Assembly: GCF_042945595.1 (NCBI RefSeq)
Contig: NZ_CP168493.1
Coordinates: 2,046,001 to 2,110,000 of the forward strand
Direction: 5' to 3'
DNA from: Psychrobacillus sp042945595
Lineage (GTDB): Bacteria > Bacillota > Bacilli > Bacillales_A > Planococcaceae
Length of the DNA stretch: 64,000 bases
Below the pieces are notes generated by a model, which ran no database searches, was not told the DNA's origin, and was given only the letters and a program-made list of their open reading frames with translations. A program made the translations under genes and the position numbers. Shown here one piece after another: positions 47,418 through 54,155 of this stretch; the first letter of the stretch is position 1; each line of letters opens with the position of its first letter.

Positions 47418-47453
47418 TCGACAAGGTGGGGGTCGCAAGTTCGAGACTTGTCG
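47418..47453 (+). repeat. Left attachment repeat (att) of the integrated element
   Basis: A 36-bp sequence repeated perfectly at 53968-54003, then continuing with one mismatch through GACCAT. It contains a T-arm-like GCAAGTTCGAGACTTGT but no intact tRNA is present. In this copy the upstream bases GCGACCCCCACCT form a hairpin with AGGTGGGGGTCGC. It marks the integrase-proximal end of a 6,550-bp insertion. Confidence 0.8.
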
Positions 47454-47469
47454 AGACCATCATTACCAT

Positions 47470-47512
47470 AAGTCTGTAAACGTTGATTTATCAATGTTTA
47501 CAGGCTTTTCAT
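47470..47512 (+). terminator. Terminator-like hairpin next to the left att
   Basis: GTCTGTAAACGTTGA and TCAATGTTTACAGGC arms (mostly complementary) then TTTTCATTTT. Confidence 0.55.
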
Positions 47513-47551
47513 TTTAGTGAAATTTCCTAACATATACTTCGTAATCTCGGG

Positions 47552-47560
47552 TTTGTCCGC
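47552..47560 (+). promoter_or_regulatory. Candidate integrase arm-type site
   Basis: TTTGTCCGC occurs here near the left end and twice near the right end (53822-53830 and 53833-53841), a spacing typical of arm sites bound by tyrosine integrases. Inferred only. Confidence 0.35.
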
Positions 47561-47575
47561 AGGATTTTTACTGTA

Positions 47576-48708
47576 TTAATTAGCGTGACTATGAATGGTC
47601 TGATGAAAAGTATCTGCAATATCACAATCTTTATTCGGTAATAAGTGCGCATAGAATTCTAAGGTTATTTTGGGATTTGCATGGCCCAACCGTTTAGAAA
47701 TTTTAACGAAATCTACGCCTGCCGACATAAGTATGGATGCATGTGTGTGTCGAATATCATGGAACCGAATATTTGGTACCTTGGCGGTCTTTACAATACG
47801 TTTCATTACTCGAACAACATTGCGCGTATCTTGTAGGCTCCTGTATTTGTACAAATGACCAGGTCTTGGTCCTCAAATACAGATCCCACTAACTCCTTCC
47901 ATTCTTCTATTCGTTTTTTTTGCAAAACTAATTCATTGAGAACGAATTCAGGAATAGGGATTTGTCGCTTAGAATTTTTCGTTTTCAATGATGTGAAAAT
48001 ATAACCCTTTTTAGGGACATGTGCTAACGATCTTTTCACATGAATTACTATTTGTTCGAAGTCTATATCACTCCAATGTAGCCCTAAAATCTCTCCTCTT
48101 CGCATACCCGTATAGATGGCAAGTAAAAAAATTAAATAATGCCGCTCTCCTTTGCAGTTGCGAAGAAAATCCTGTATATCTTTAAGTGACCAAATAGACA
48201 TTTCCTCGTACTTCACTGTTGGCGGATCTGCATCTCCCACTGGATTGAACATTATTTTCTTCCATTTAACAGCTTGGCTTAATGCCTGATATAATAGTTG
48301 ATGCATTTTACGAATGTAACTCGTACTATAGTTTTCTTGTAATTTTTGGTTATAGAATAAATCAATATCCGACGTAGTAACTTTAGCTTTTTCTTTGTTT
48401 GCAAACGCATTCTTTTGTAGGAGGTGTTTCTCTATAATGTACCTACTGTTCGTCGCGGATGTTTGTTTAATCCTATTACTGTAATGGTTGTCAAACCAAT
48501 TTAAAATATAATCTGAGAAGATTTCTTTGCTCAACTCTATATAACGATTTTCGTCTAAGAGCAATTCAATTTTCCGTGCAGCTACCTCGGCTTCCTTTTT
48601 CCGGATAAATCCACCTTTACTTATTTGGTTACGTTTCTCGGTCAACGGATCTAGTCCAACATCAATTGTATATGAATAAGTTTTGCCTCATTTTCTGATG
48701 TGCGACAA
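47576..48708 (-). pseudogene. Tyrosine recombinase (integrase) with two lesions
   Basis: Arm-binding N-terminus (YTIDVGLDPLTEKRNQISKG), SAM-like core, then catalytic residues GMRRGE, HDIRH, GHANPKIT and the nucleophile Tyr in LEFYAHL. The natural start is TTG at 48708 with GGAGG upstream, but codon 7 is TGA where family members have Arg (RKRGK). A second lesion, a one-base loss near 47839, splits the catalytic part into two frames. Without repair the element cannot excise by its own integrase. Total length if restored would be about 378 residues. Confidence 0.85.
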
Positions 48709-48829
48709 TTTTTGATTACCTCCATATTTATTTTGCACAAAGAAAAGTAAACAAGTGGTCTATTAACCATTTTGACCACTTGTTCAACCTTTTATAATAG
48801 GACTGATAAACGAATTATTTAGTGATTAT

Positions 48830-49015
48830 TTAGTGATTATTTAACCAAAAGAAGAACTCATCTCTCAACACTCTTTTACACCTTCCAATACGAATTAGTG
48901 GAAAATCTTTTCTATCCATAAGCTCATAAGTGGTGGGTTTTGAAATTTTTAATATTTGACTGATTTCGCTAGCAGTTAAAATGATTGGGTAGTTATTAAT
49001 TTCGGAATTCTTCAT
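48830..49015 (-). CDS. Excisionase-like helix-turn-helix protein
   Basis: A 61-aa HTH_17 (MerR-like winged helix) protein: LTASEISQILKISKPTTYEL then RIGRCKRVLRDEF. In integrative elements such proteins direct excision. It lies 120 bp upstream of the integrase start in the same direction, the usual order. Likely cotranscribed with the 56-aa ORF upstream. Confidence 0.8.
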   Translation of the reverse strand: MKNSEINNYPIILTASEISQILKISKPTTYELMDRKDFPLIRIGRCKRVLRDEFFFWLNNH

Positions 49016-49022
49016 ACTAAAT

Positions 49023-49193
49023 TCAAATAACTCCAGTATATTGAATTTTAGAATTTATCTCTTTTTCCTCTTTTAAACTAACTTTCTCTTGAGTACCTCC
49101 GTGCTTCATATCTAAGGTTTTTTCCCATTCTTTAAGGATATCTATTGCTTTATCCCGTTTTCTTTTTAATTCTTCTTGATTTTTATCAAACAT
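49023..49193 (-). CDS. Small charged helical protein (56 aa)
   Basis: Starts at ATG (MFDKNQEELKRKRDK) with AAAGGAGG upstream; the frame open before this has no site. Highly charged, helical, no motif. It begins the xis-integrase operon, whose promoter overlaps a palindromic operator at 49256-49271. Confidence 0.6.
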   Translation of the reverse strand: MFDKNQEELKRKRDKAIDILKEWEKTLDMKHGGTQEKVSLKEEKEINSKIQYTGVI

Positions 49194-49255
49194 ACTTGGA
49201 CCTCCTTTATTTCTTCTCTTAAGAGGATTCCTATATATATTAATTTTTTTCAACT

Positions 49256-49271
49256 GGTCGATAATTCGACC
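49256..49271. promoter_or_regulatory. Palindromic operator, copy 1
   Basis: GGTCGATAATTCGACC, a 16-bp near-perfect palindrome found identically at 50370-50385. Here it overlaps a possible -35 (TCGACC) of the xis-integrase operon; a TATATA lies 16-18 bp further on. Probably bound by the element's own repressor. Confidence 0.6.
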
Positions 49272-49422
49272 AAAATAAATAAAATTCGCCAATGAAAAAG
49301 ACCTTTTTAAGAATTTATCTTAAAAAGATCTCTTTATTTGTGATATTTATTTGCTAGAGCAACTTAGATAGACCACAAATTTATTTTATAATACTGCTAT
49401 CACTTTTGTTACTTGAGAAGAT

Positions 49423-50316
49423 TTAATTCTTTAATTCGGCATTTTTATCCTCTCTCCCTATTTTCCAATCATCACAAAACACCAAATTGTCTATAAGCAT
49501 ATTTTCATTTAGAAAAGCTAGAATAGGCACATATGAATCATCAAGAGAAATTAAAATACATAATTTACGGTTATTTCGCATAAAAGCATTTCTATAATAA
49601 ATTTCACATTTTCCTTTTATACTACTTTTTATTTTATTTATCGCTTGATGCTTAATGATTGTGTCATTATTTATATGCATCTCAACAGTAAAAAAATTTT
49701 TTCTTATATCTACACGGGCATTAAGAAAAGGATCTCCATTATTAAAAAAAGTATTTTCAATTCTAATTCCATAAATTTTTCTGTTAATTAGAAAATCTCC
49801 AACCATATATTCAATTGTTTTTTCAACTATCATTTTTAGTGATATCTTATCAATTGTTTCTCTTTCATATTCAACAAATGAATTAATCAGATTGTATTCC
49901 GCTTCAGCATCAGAAAGATATTTATCAGGAAGATCAAAAATGAAAGACAAACTACGAGTCAACTTTTGAGAAAAATTCCTTTGTGAATTAACATTCGTAT
50001 CTATATTAATTGTTAAATTATCTTTGATAAAATCAGTAACCGTTGACCTTGAACAACCAATAATCCCTTCTAACTGCCTATCATTTAAATCAAAGACTAC
50101 TTTCATAACCATACAACTGATACCAATTGAAACATTACCTAAAAACAAATTTAACATATCCGGATAACCATTTATGAGCTGTTTAAACTCATACAATTTC
50201 GGCAATTTCCCCGTCTGGCTTAGTCCTCTTTCTTTTAGATATTCCTCAAAATTTATTTCACCATTATTTAATTTCCCGATAAGATCACAATAGTACTCTT
50301 CGTTTGTTTTCGTCAT
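49423..50316 (-). CDS. Helix-turn-helix protein, probable element regulator
   Basis: A 297-aa protein. Residues around 78-98 (NDRQLEGIIGCSRSTVTDFI) look like a helix-turn-helix; the rest is unassigned alpha/beta. The gene is flanked by two identical palindromes, one exactly filling the 17-bp spacer of its own promoter, so it is the best candidate for the protein that binds them (inference). A GGTGA site precedes the ATG. No known family is recognised. Confidence 0.55.
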   Translation of the reverse strand: MTKTNEEYYCDLIGKLNNGEINFEEYLKERGLSQTGKLPKLYEFKQLINGYPDMLNLFLGNVSIGISCMVMKVVFDLNDRQLEGIIGCSRSTVTDFIKDNLTINIDTNVNSQRNFSQKLTRSLSFIFDLPDKYLSDAEAEYNLINSFVEYERETIDKISLKMIVEKTIEYMVGDFLINRKIYGIRIENTFFNNGDPFLNARVDIRKNFFTVEMHINNDTIIKHQAINKIKSSIKGKCEIYYRNAFMRNNRKLCILISLDDSYVPILAFLNENMLIDNLVFCDDWKIGREDKNAELKN

Positions 50317-50369
50317 CTTATAATCACCTGATTGTAAGATTAGAACTTAGAGATACACAAATGTTATAT

Positions 50370-50385
50370 GGTCGATAATTCGACC
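50370..50385. promoter_or_regulatory. Palindromic operator, copy 2, inside a promoter
   Basis: Identical to 49256-49271. On the minus strand TTTCTT and TATAAC lie on either side, exactly 17 bp apart, so the palindrome fills the promoter spacer of the 297-aa gene. Binding there would block polymerase; autoregulation is inferred. Confidence 0.6.
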
Positions 50386-50405
50386 AAGAAATTAAGCCCT
50401 CTACT

Positions 50406-50495
50406 TTAAGACCATACTTTAAAAAGCAACATTTCACAGTCTAGCCTTTCACTTGAGAATGCTACTTCTATAAGAAAACATGATAAATTTATCAT
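50406..50495 (-). CDS. Tiny ORF (29 aa) with strong ribosome binding site
   Basis: GAGGAGGAG lies 4 nt before the ATG. The peptide is MINLSCFLIEVAFSSERLDC plus nine more residues. No homologue known to me. It follows the RNPP regulator in the same direction and may be a peptide product of the element. Confidence 0.3.
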   Translation of the reverse strand: MINLSCFLIEVAFSSERLDCEMLLFKVWS

Positions 50496-50506
50496 TGAAC
50501 TCCTCC

Positions 50507-50563
50507 TCAGAAGTTGCGTGGAACTAAAAAAATTAAAATGCCGATTGAGACATATCGAGACAT
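50507..50563 (-). CDS. Tiny hydrophobic ORF (18 aa)
   Basis: MSRYVSIGILIFLVPRNF, with AAGGGG 5 nt before the ATG. Its end lies 11 bp upstream of the next tiny ORF. Short hydrophobic peptides are sometimes signals of Rgg-type regulators, but this is only a possibility. Confidence 0.3.
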   Translation of the reverse strand: MSRYVSIGILIFLVPRNF

Positions 50564-50665
50564 ATAAGCCCCTTCATTTCCAATTATTAAATTTTTTTAT
50601 AATATCAATCACGCGATTTATCTATGTCTTATGTTTTAATATAAACTAAACGCTGGTTAATATAT

Positions 50666-50683
50666 GTTATGCAAGTTTGTGAC
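50666..50683 (+). promoter_or_regulatory. PlcR-box-like motif 1
   Basis: GTTATGCAAGTTTGTGAC. Matches TATGNANNNNTN, the left part of the PlcR box (TATGNANNNNTNCATA), but not its right half. Lies upstream of the tiny ORFs. Confidence 0.35.
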
Positions 50684-50754
50684 GAAGTACCTCAGTACAA
50701 AGAATCTCTATATAAACCTAACCTATTATCTTACATAAATACAATAAAAGGTTT

Positions 50755-50771
50755 ATGCAAATATCCTAAAG
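50755..50771 (+). promoter_or_regulatory. PlcR-box-like motif 2
   Basis: TTATGCAAATATCCTAA, sharing TTATGYAANNNT with the other three motifs. It sits at the 3' edge of the regulator gene, so its role is unclear. Confidence 0.25.
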
Positions 50772-50777
50772 ACTTTT

Positions 50778-51638
50778 CTACTTGGAATAAAGACTGTATA
50801 AATCTTTTTTAGCTTTATTTAAATTAGTTTGTTCTTTCGTTAGAGTAAATACGAGAATGGCATTGTTAAAAGCTTCCTCTGCACCATCTAAAAAACCGCA
50901 TATTTTAGAAAGTAATCCTAGCATATGGTATACCTTTCCCAATGAATACATCGAGTGATGGGTATTCATATAATATAGAATTTCCTGAGTAACCTCTAAT
51001 GCTTCATTGTAGCGGCTTAATTTATATAAAGCATAAGCATAATTGTATCTCACTCTTGGTAAAAGTGTGGAATCTTCATAAGTTTTTTGTTTCAGCACTT
51101 TTTCGTTAATTACACTGTATATTTTAATTGCTTCCTCTAAATTATTAGTAGATAGATATATAAGACCAACAGAATTTAATATACTTATATCTAGTTCGGA
51201 GCCACAGTTTTTTGTACTGACAAGTTTATTTAAAATACATAATGCATCATCAACTCTATTCTCCTCTTTATGGAGAAGTACCGCTCTATGCCATTGTATA
51301 AATTTCCTAAACTCTTCTTTTATAAAGGTGGAAGTTAGATCCTCCATAACCTTGTCACACTCTTCTAACGTTAATTTTAATGATAGAAAATCATCTGTAT
51401 ATGTGAATACTCTACAAAGTTTTTTTAATTGGTCAATCTCTTCGTTTAAAGGAAATAACTGTTTTAAAGGGATTTCTAGTTTCAAGCAAATATCATTTAA
51501 TATCTCTAATCTCGGTAGTTGTTTACCTTGTTCTAACCTATATATTGTAGATTCATCACATAGATTTTCCGCCAAAGCTCTTATAGATAGTCCTTTAGAC
51601 TTCCTAAAATACGACACTTTTTTTCCTAAACCCTCCAT
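50778..51638 (-). CDS. RNPP/PlcR-Rgg-like peptide-responsive regulator
   Basis: A 286-aa protein. The N-terminal XRE-type helix-turn-helix (LGKKVSYFRKSKGLSIRALA, then STIYRLEQGKQLP) is followed by TPR-like helices to the end (residues 65-286), the layout of PlcR, NprR and Rgg proteins. These bind a re-imported signalling peptide and switch on target genes. I start at MEGLGKK, with GGGGTG 6 nt upstream. An exported small peptide gene lies divergently 98 bp away. The peptide-receptor pairing is inferred. Confidence 0.75.
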   Translation of the reverse strand: MEGLGKKVSYFRKSKGLSIRALAENLCDESTIYRLEQGKQLPRLEILNDICLKLEIPLKQLFPLNEEIDQLKKLCRVFTYTDDFLSLKLTLEECDKVMEDLTSTFIKEEFRKFIQWHRAVLLHKEENRVDDALCILNKLVSTKNCGSELDISILNSVGLIYLSTNNLEEAIKIYSVINEKVLKQKTYEDSTLLPRVRYNYAYALYKLSRYNEALEVTQEILYYMNTHHSMYSLGKVYHMLGLLSKICGFLDGAEEAFNNAILVFTLTKEQTNLNKAKKDLYSLYSK

Positions 51639-51653
51639 TTTAACACCCCAATT

Positions 51654-51671
51654 GTAACATTTTTGCATAAC
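51654..51671 (-). promoter_or_regulatory. PlcR-box-like motif 3, between regulator and peptide genes
   Basis: On the minus strand GTTATGCAAAAATGTTAC, matching motif 1 at 14 of 18 positions. It lies 16 bp upstream of the regulator start and 66 bp upstream of the pro-peptide start, so it could serve both. Confidence 0.4.
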
Positions 51672-51736
51672 ATCCTATATTTAATATTTTTATTATAGCT
51701 TATATTAATAAATAAGACATAGATTAGGAGGAAAAA

Positions 51737-51886
51737 ATGAGGAAAAAACATAGAAAGATAGCGATTACGGTACTTTTAGCATTTGGAATATTTATTAATT
51801 TCTCAAGTAACATGGATGAAGTTAATAATCCCTCCTTACCAACAGGCACTTCATTATTTAGTGATCCAATAATTGGAGACCACTAA
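51737..51886 (+). CDS. Exported pro-peptide, candidate quorum-sensing signal
   Basis: A 49-aa product with AGGAGG upstream. A basic N-terminus (RKKHRK) and hydrophobic core (IAITVLLAFGIFINF) form a signal peptide, followed by a short polar tail ending in LFSDPIIGDH. This is the layout of PapR/NprX-type pheromone precursors, and it sits divergently next to an RNPP regulator. The mature peptide would come from the C-terminal end; the SDPIIG stretch is reminiscent of the NprX heptapeptide SKPDIVG. It may instead be a small secreted effector. Confidence 0.55.
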   Translation: MRKKHRKIAITVLLAFGIFINFSSNMDEVNNPSLPTGTSLFSDPIIGDH

Positions 51887-51919
51887 GAAAAAAATTATCA
51901 TTGGAATTTTTGTTTAGAT

Positions 51920-51937
51920 TTATGTAAATATAGTTAG
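51920..51937 (+). promoter_or_regulatory. PlcR-box-like motif 4, upstream of the secreted protein
   Basis: TTATGTAAATATAGTTAG, 57 bp before the secreted-protein start and the only such motif in its promoter. Shares TTATGYAANNNT with motifs 1-3. Confidence 0.35.
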
Positions 51938-51994
51938 TTTTTTATTTTTTAAAATTAAGAGTAATAAATTACAATTCGAAGGGAATGGAATTAA

Positions 51995-53143
51995 ATGAAG
52001 AAGTTTATCTGTTTATTAGTTGCTGTATTAATCTTCAGTATGGTCTCACCAAGTATGATTGGAAGTGCTCAAGTTGTAAAAGTTGAAAGCCAACCACAAA
52101 GAACAAAAATGGTAGAAAGTTTTGAAAGCGAATACTTTTCTGATACACCAGATGACATTGGAGTTCATGAGGTAGCAGGATACAAGAAAACAAATGTAGT
52201 TACCGATTCCTTACAAGATGACAATGGCATAGAAACAAATTTATTGATGGCTGAGGATTATTATGATCTTGATGGTCATTTCGTAAAATCACTTGTTAGT
52301 ATCCAATATGCAAAGAATGATATTAATACTGGTAATAGCGAAGTAACCATACGTAATAAAGAATTATCAAACCAAAGTACAATTTTAAATAAGACTTCTA
52401 AATCTACGTTTGTAGAATTGTCAGATGAATCTAAGATTTTAATAGAAAAACATTTGACTGAATTGACTAAAGATAAAGATAGTTTTAGCTTTGAAGTTCA
52501 TAATTTTAAAGGTATGACAAAAGAAGACATAAAGACAATGAAAACATTAATAAATGAGGCAAATGAGGCAAGAAATTCAAAGCAGTACTCTGCTTACAAA
52601 AATGTTAACTATAATACGACTTGGTCAAACGACGAATTAAATGTTGGAACCCTAGCAACTATAGAAAGGGCTGGGGCTTATGATAACTACTATACTCATG
52701 ACACTAATTCAGGGGCCTATACTGCACAAGTCTTATCTTATTCGTCGCCACATCGATACGGTACGAGAAGTGGAAATACTGTTACTACTTCAAAAGCTGC
52801 TACTCAAATGGTAGATTTTAAGAAGCATATTATGAAGTACGAAACAACTCTTGAAATTAATATGTTGTCCAATAAATACACTGAAGTTACTGATTGGTGT
52901 TTTGCTATTGCTAGTACAATTGTTTTTTTAGCTGGGTATGGAACGGGGCCAGTAGGATGGGTAGGTTCAATGATATTTGCCGTTAATGCTTTATCTTTGC
53001 TTCGAACTTGGACATCATTTAATTATGGAAGTACGGAAAGGGTAGAGCTGAGTAAAGTAGCCCAAGAACACTTAAAAAATGCGCAACAAGTATTTAATTA
53101 CGGAGACTGGGGTACTGGATTTTCAGTTGTAGTAGGGTTTTAA
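51995..53143 (+). CDS. Secreted protein of unknown function, possible large bacteriocin/toxin
   Basis: A 382-aa protein. A Sec signal peptide ends near GSA-Q (residues 23-26). A polar body of about 270 residues follows, then a hydrophobic hairpin (301-339, containing ASTIVFLAGYGTGPVGW and SMIFAVNALSLL) with a Gly-rich turn, and a polar C-terminus ending FSVVVGF. A hairpin in a secreted protein is a feature of membrane-active toxins and some large bacteriocins (a geobacillin-26-like relation is possible but I cannot test it). It lies in the RNPP regulon layout with a small membrane protein 5 bp downstream. Confidence 0.6.
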   Translation: MKKFICLLVAVLIFSMVSPSMIGSAQVVKVESQPQRTKMVESFESEYFSDTPDDIGVHEVAGYKKTNVVTDSLQDDNGIETNLLMAEDYYDLDGHFVKSLVSIQYAKNDINTGNSEVTIRNKELSNQSTILNKTSKSTFVELSDESKILIEKHLTELTKDKDSFSFEVHNFKGMTKEDIKTMKTLINEANEARNSKQYSAYKNVNYNTTWSNDELNVGTLATIERAGAYDNYYTHDTNSGAYTAQVLSYSSPHRYGTRSGNTVTTSKAATQMVDFKKHIMKYETTLEINMLSNKYTEVTDWCFAIASTIVFLAGYGTGPVGWVGSMIFAVNALSLLRTWTSFNYGSTERVELSKVAQEHLKNAQQVFNYGDWGTGFSVVVGF

Positions 53144-53148
53144 TTTTC

Positions 53149-53355
53149 ATGAGAAAGTATTTATTAATAATAGTTCCAATAATATGTTATTTTATAGTCT
53201 TTATGGATTATATTCACAAAAAGAATAATCGGATTGGTCCAATCGGAGATAATCCGGAAGTATCGATTAAACCATATTTAATTGCTGCGATTGGACCAAC
53301 AATAATATTTATTTGGGGATGGATAGTAGCTTTTAAGATGTTTAAAAAGAATTAA
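53149..53355 (+). CDS. Small two-helix membrane protein, candidate immunity protein
   Basis: A 68-aa protein with helices at about residues 3-21 and 42-64 and a Gly/Pro-containing loop (IGPIGDNPEVSIKP). It starts 5 bp after the secreted protein stop, so it is in the same operon. Position and design fit an immunity or export-helper protein, which is inference. No family recognised. Confidence 0.55.
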   Translation: MRKYLLIIVPIICYFIVFMDYIHKKNNRIGPIGDNPEVSIKPYLIAAIGPTIIFIWGWIVAFKMFKKN

Positions 53356-53525
53356 TTTTAAGGACCAACTAGCGTTGTAGAAGTAAAAACTAAACAAACG
53401 CTCTGTGATAAAAACAAATTGGACACTTTTCGAAAATTATATTTGAATGGTGTCAAACATGGGAAACATTTAGTGATGCCGAATATCCACTATGGAGACA
53501 TTATGAAAAAAACTTCCTATAGAAG
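53356..53525 (+). other. Untranslated stretch with a start-less open frame
   Basis: The frame is open for about 60 codons (LDTFRKLYLNGVKHGKHLVM) but has no start codon or ribosome binding site and runs into the terminator stem. Perhaps the end of a lost gene, or chance. Confidence 0.25.
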
Positions 53526-53560
53526 CCAGTCGACGGTATTTTACCGGCGACTGGTTGTTT
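53526..53560 (+). terminator. Terminator of the secreted-protein operon
   Basis: CCAGTCGACGGTA and TACCGGCGACTGG arms with a tight loop (one mismatch), followed by TTGTTT. Confidence 0.7.
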
Positions 53561-53820
53561 AAAAGATAAGAAAGTATATAAAGTTGACCTACCATAAACC
53601 CAGTGTTCATGGTATTTTGGATAGATGAAAACTAGCATTTTAAAACGTATCAAATAAACTTGAACTTGGTCGGACTTCATTTATTTAGGCACACTAAAAT
53701 AGCGATTCTATATTGAATAGAATCGCATAGTTATAAAGTATAAAAGCGGAATATAATTTCACGATCTAACTGTTACATACTGTTTTCATCAAAAAAGTAA
53801 TACAGACCACCTGTTCACTA
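53561..53820. other. Intergenic with a hairpin
   Basis: GCGATTCTATATTGAATAGAATCGC (53703-53727) is a 10-bp stem with a 5-nt loop and weak T-rich flank. Otherwise nothing supported; the segment is inside the element near its right end. Confidence 0.35.
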
Positions 53821-53821
53821 A

Positions 53822-53841
53822 TTTGTCCGCAATTTGTCCGC
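53822..53841 (+). promoter_or_regulatory. Two tandem candidate arm-type sites
   Basis: TTTGTCCGC twice (53822-53830 and 53833-53841), also found at 47552 near the left end. See that entry. Confidence 0.35.
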
Positions 53842-53967
53842 GTAATTAATTTTCTGTACCGATCTTATTTTACTAAAATGACTTTTACACTCCTGAAAAC
53901 CTCATTAAACCATACTTATTTAACTTAATCGAATTCAATTTAACTAAGTTATTCAAGGGTTATAAAT

Positions 53968-54003
53968 TCGACAAGGTGGGGGTCGCAAGTTCGAGACTTG
54001 TCG
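53968..54003 (+). repeat. Right attachment repeat (att) of the integrated element
   Basis: Perfect copy of 47418-47453, continuing with one mismatch (G for A) through GACCAT. It marks the right end of the insertion. Unlike the left copy it lacks the upstream hairpin arm. Confidence 0.8.
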
Positions 54004-54042
54004 GGACCATTATTATTAACATTTTAATTGTAATAACATAAC

Positions 54043-54079
54043 AAAAACGCTTGGAGAATATTTCTCCAAGCGTTTTTTT
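54043..54079. terminator. Strong bidirectional terminator
   Basis: AAAAACGCTTGGAGA / TCTCCAAGCGTTTTTTT perfect stem of 10 or more bp with a 5-nt loop, just right of the att repeat and facing the end of the TrlF-like gene. Confidence 0.8.
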
Positions 54080-54155
54080 CTTTCCTCTTTTAACTAAAGC
54101 ACCCGTTATGTAATCACTAGATTTGGCTATCTGAATTAAAATGCAACTAAACAAT

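Noticed and set aside
47418..47460. tRNA gene at the attachment repeat
   Set aside because: The sequence has a T-arm-like GTTCGA segment, but no D-arm, anticodon arm or matching 5' acceptor strand is present on the left of either copy. Treated as an att repeat only.
53960..54154. Minus-strand ORF of 64 aa across the right att repeat
   Set aside because: It overlaps the att repeat and a strong terminator and has no ribosome binding site.
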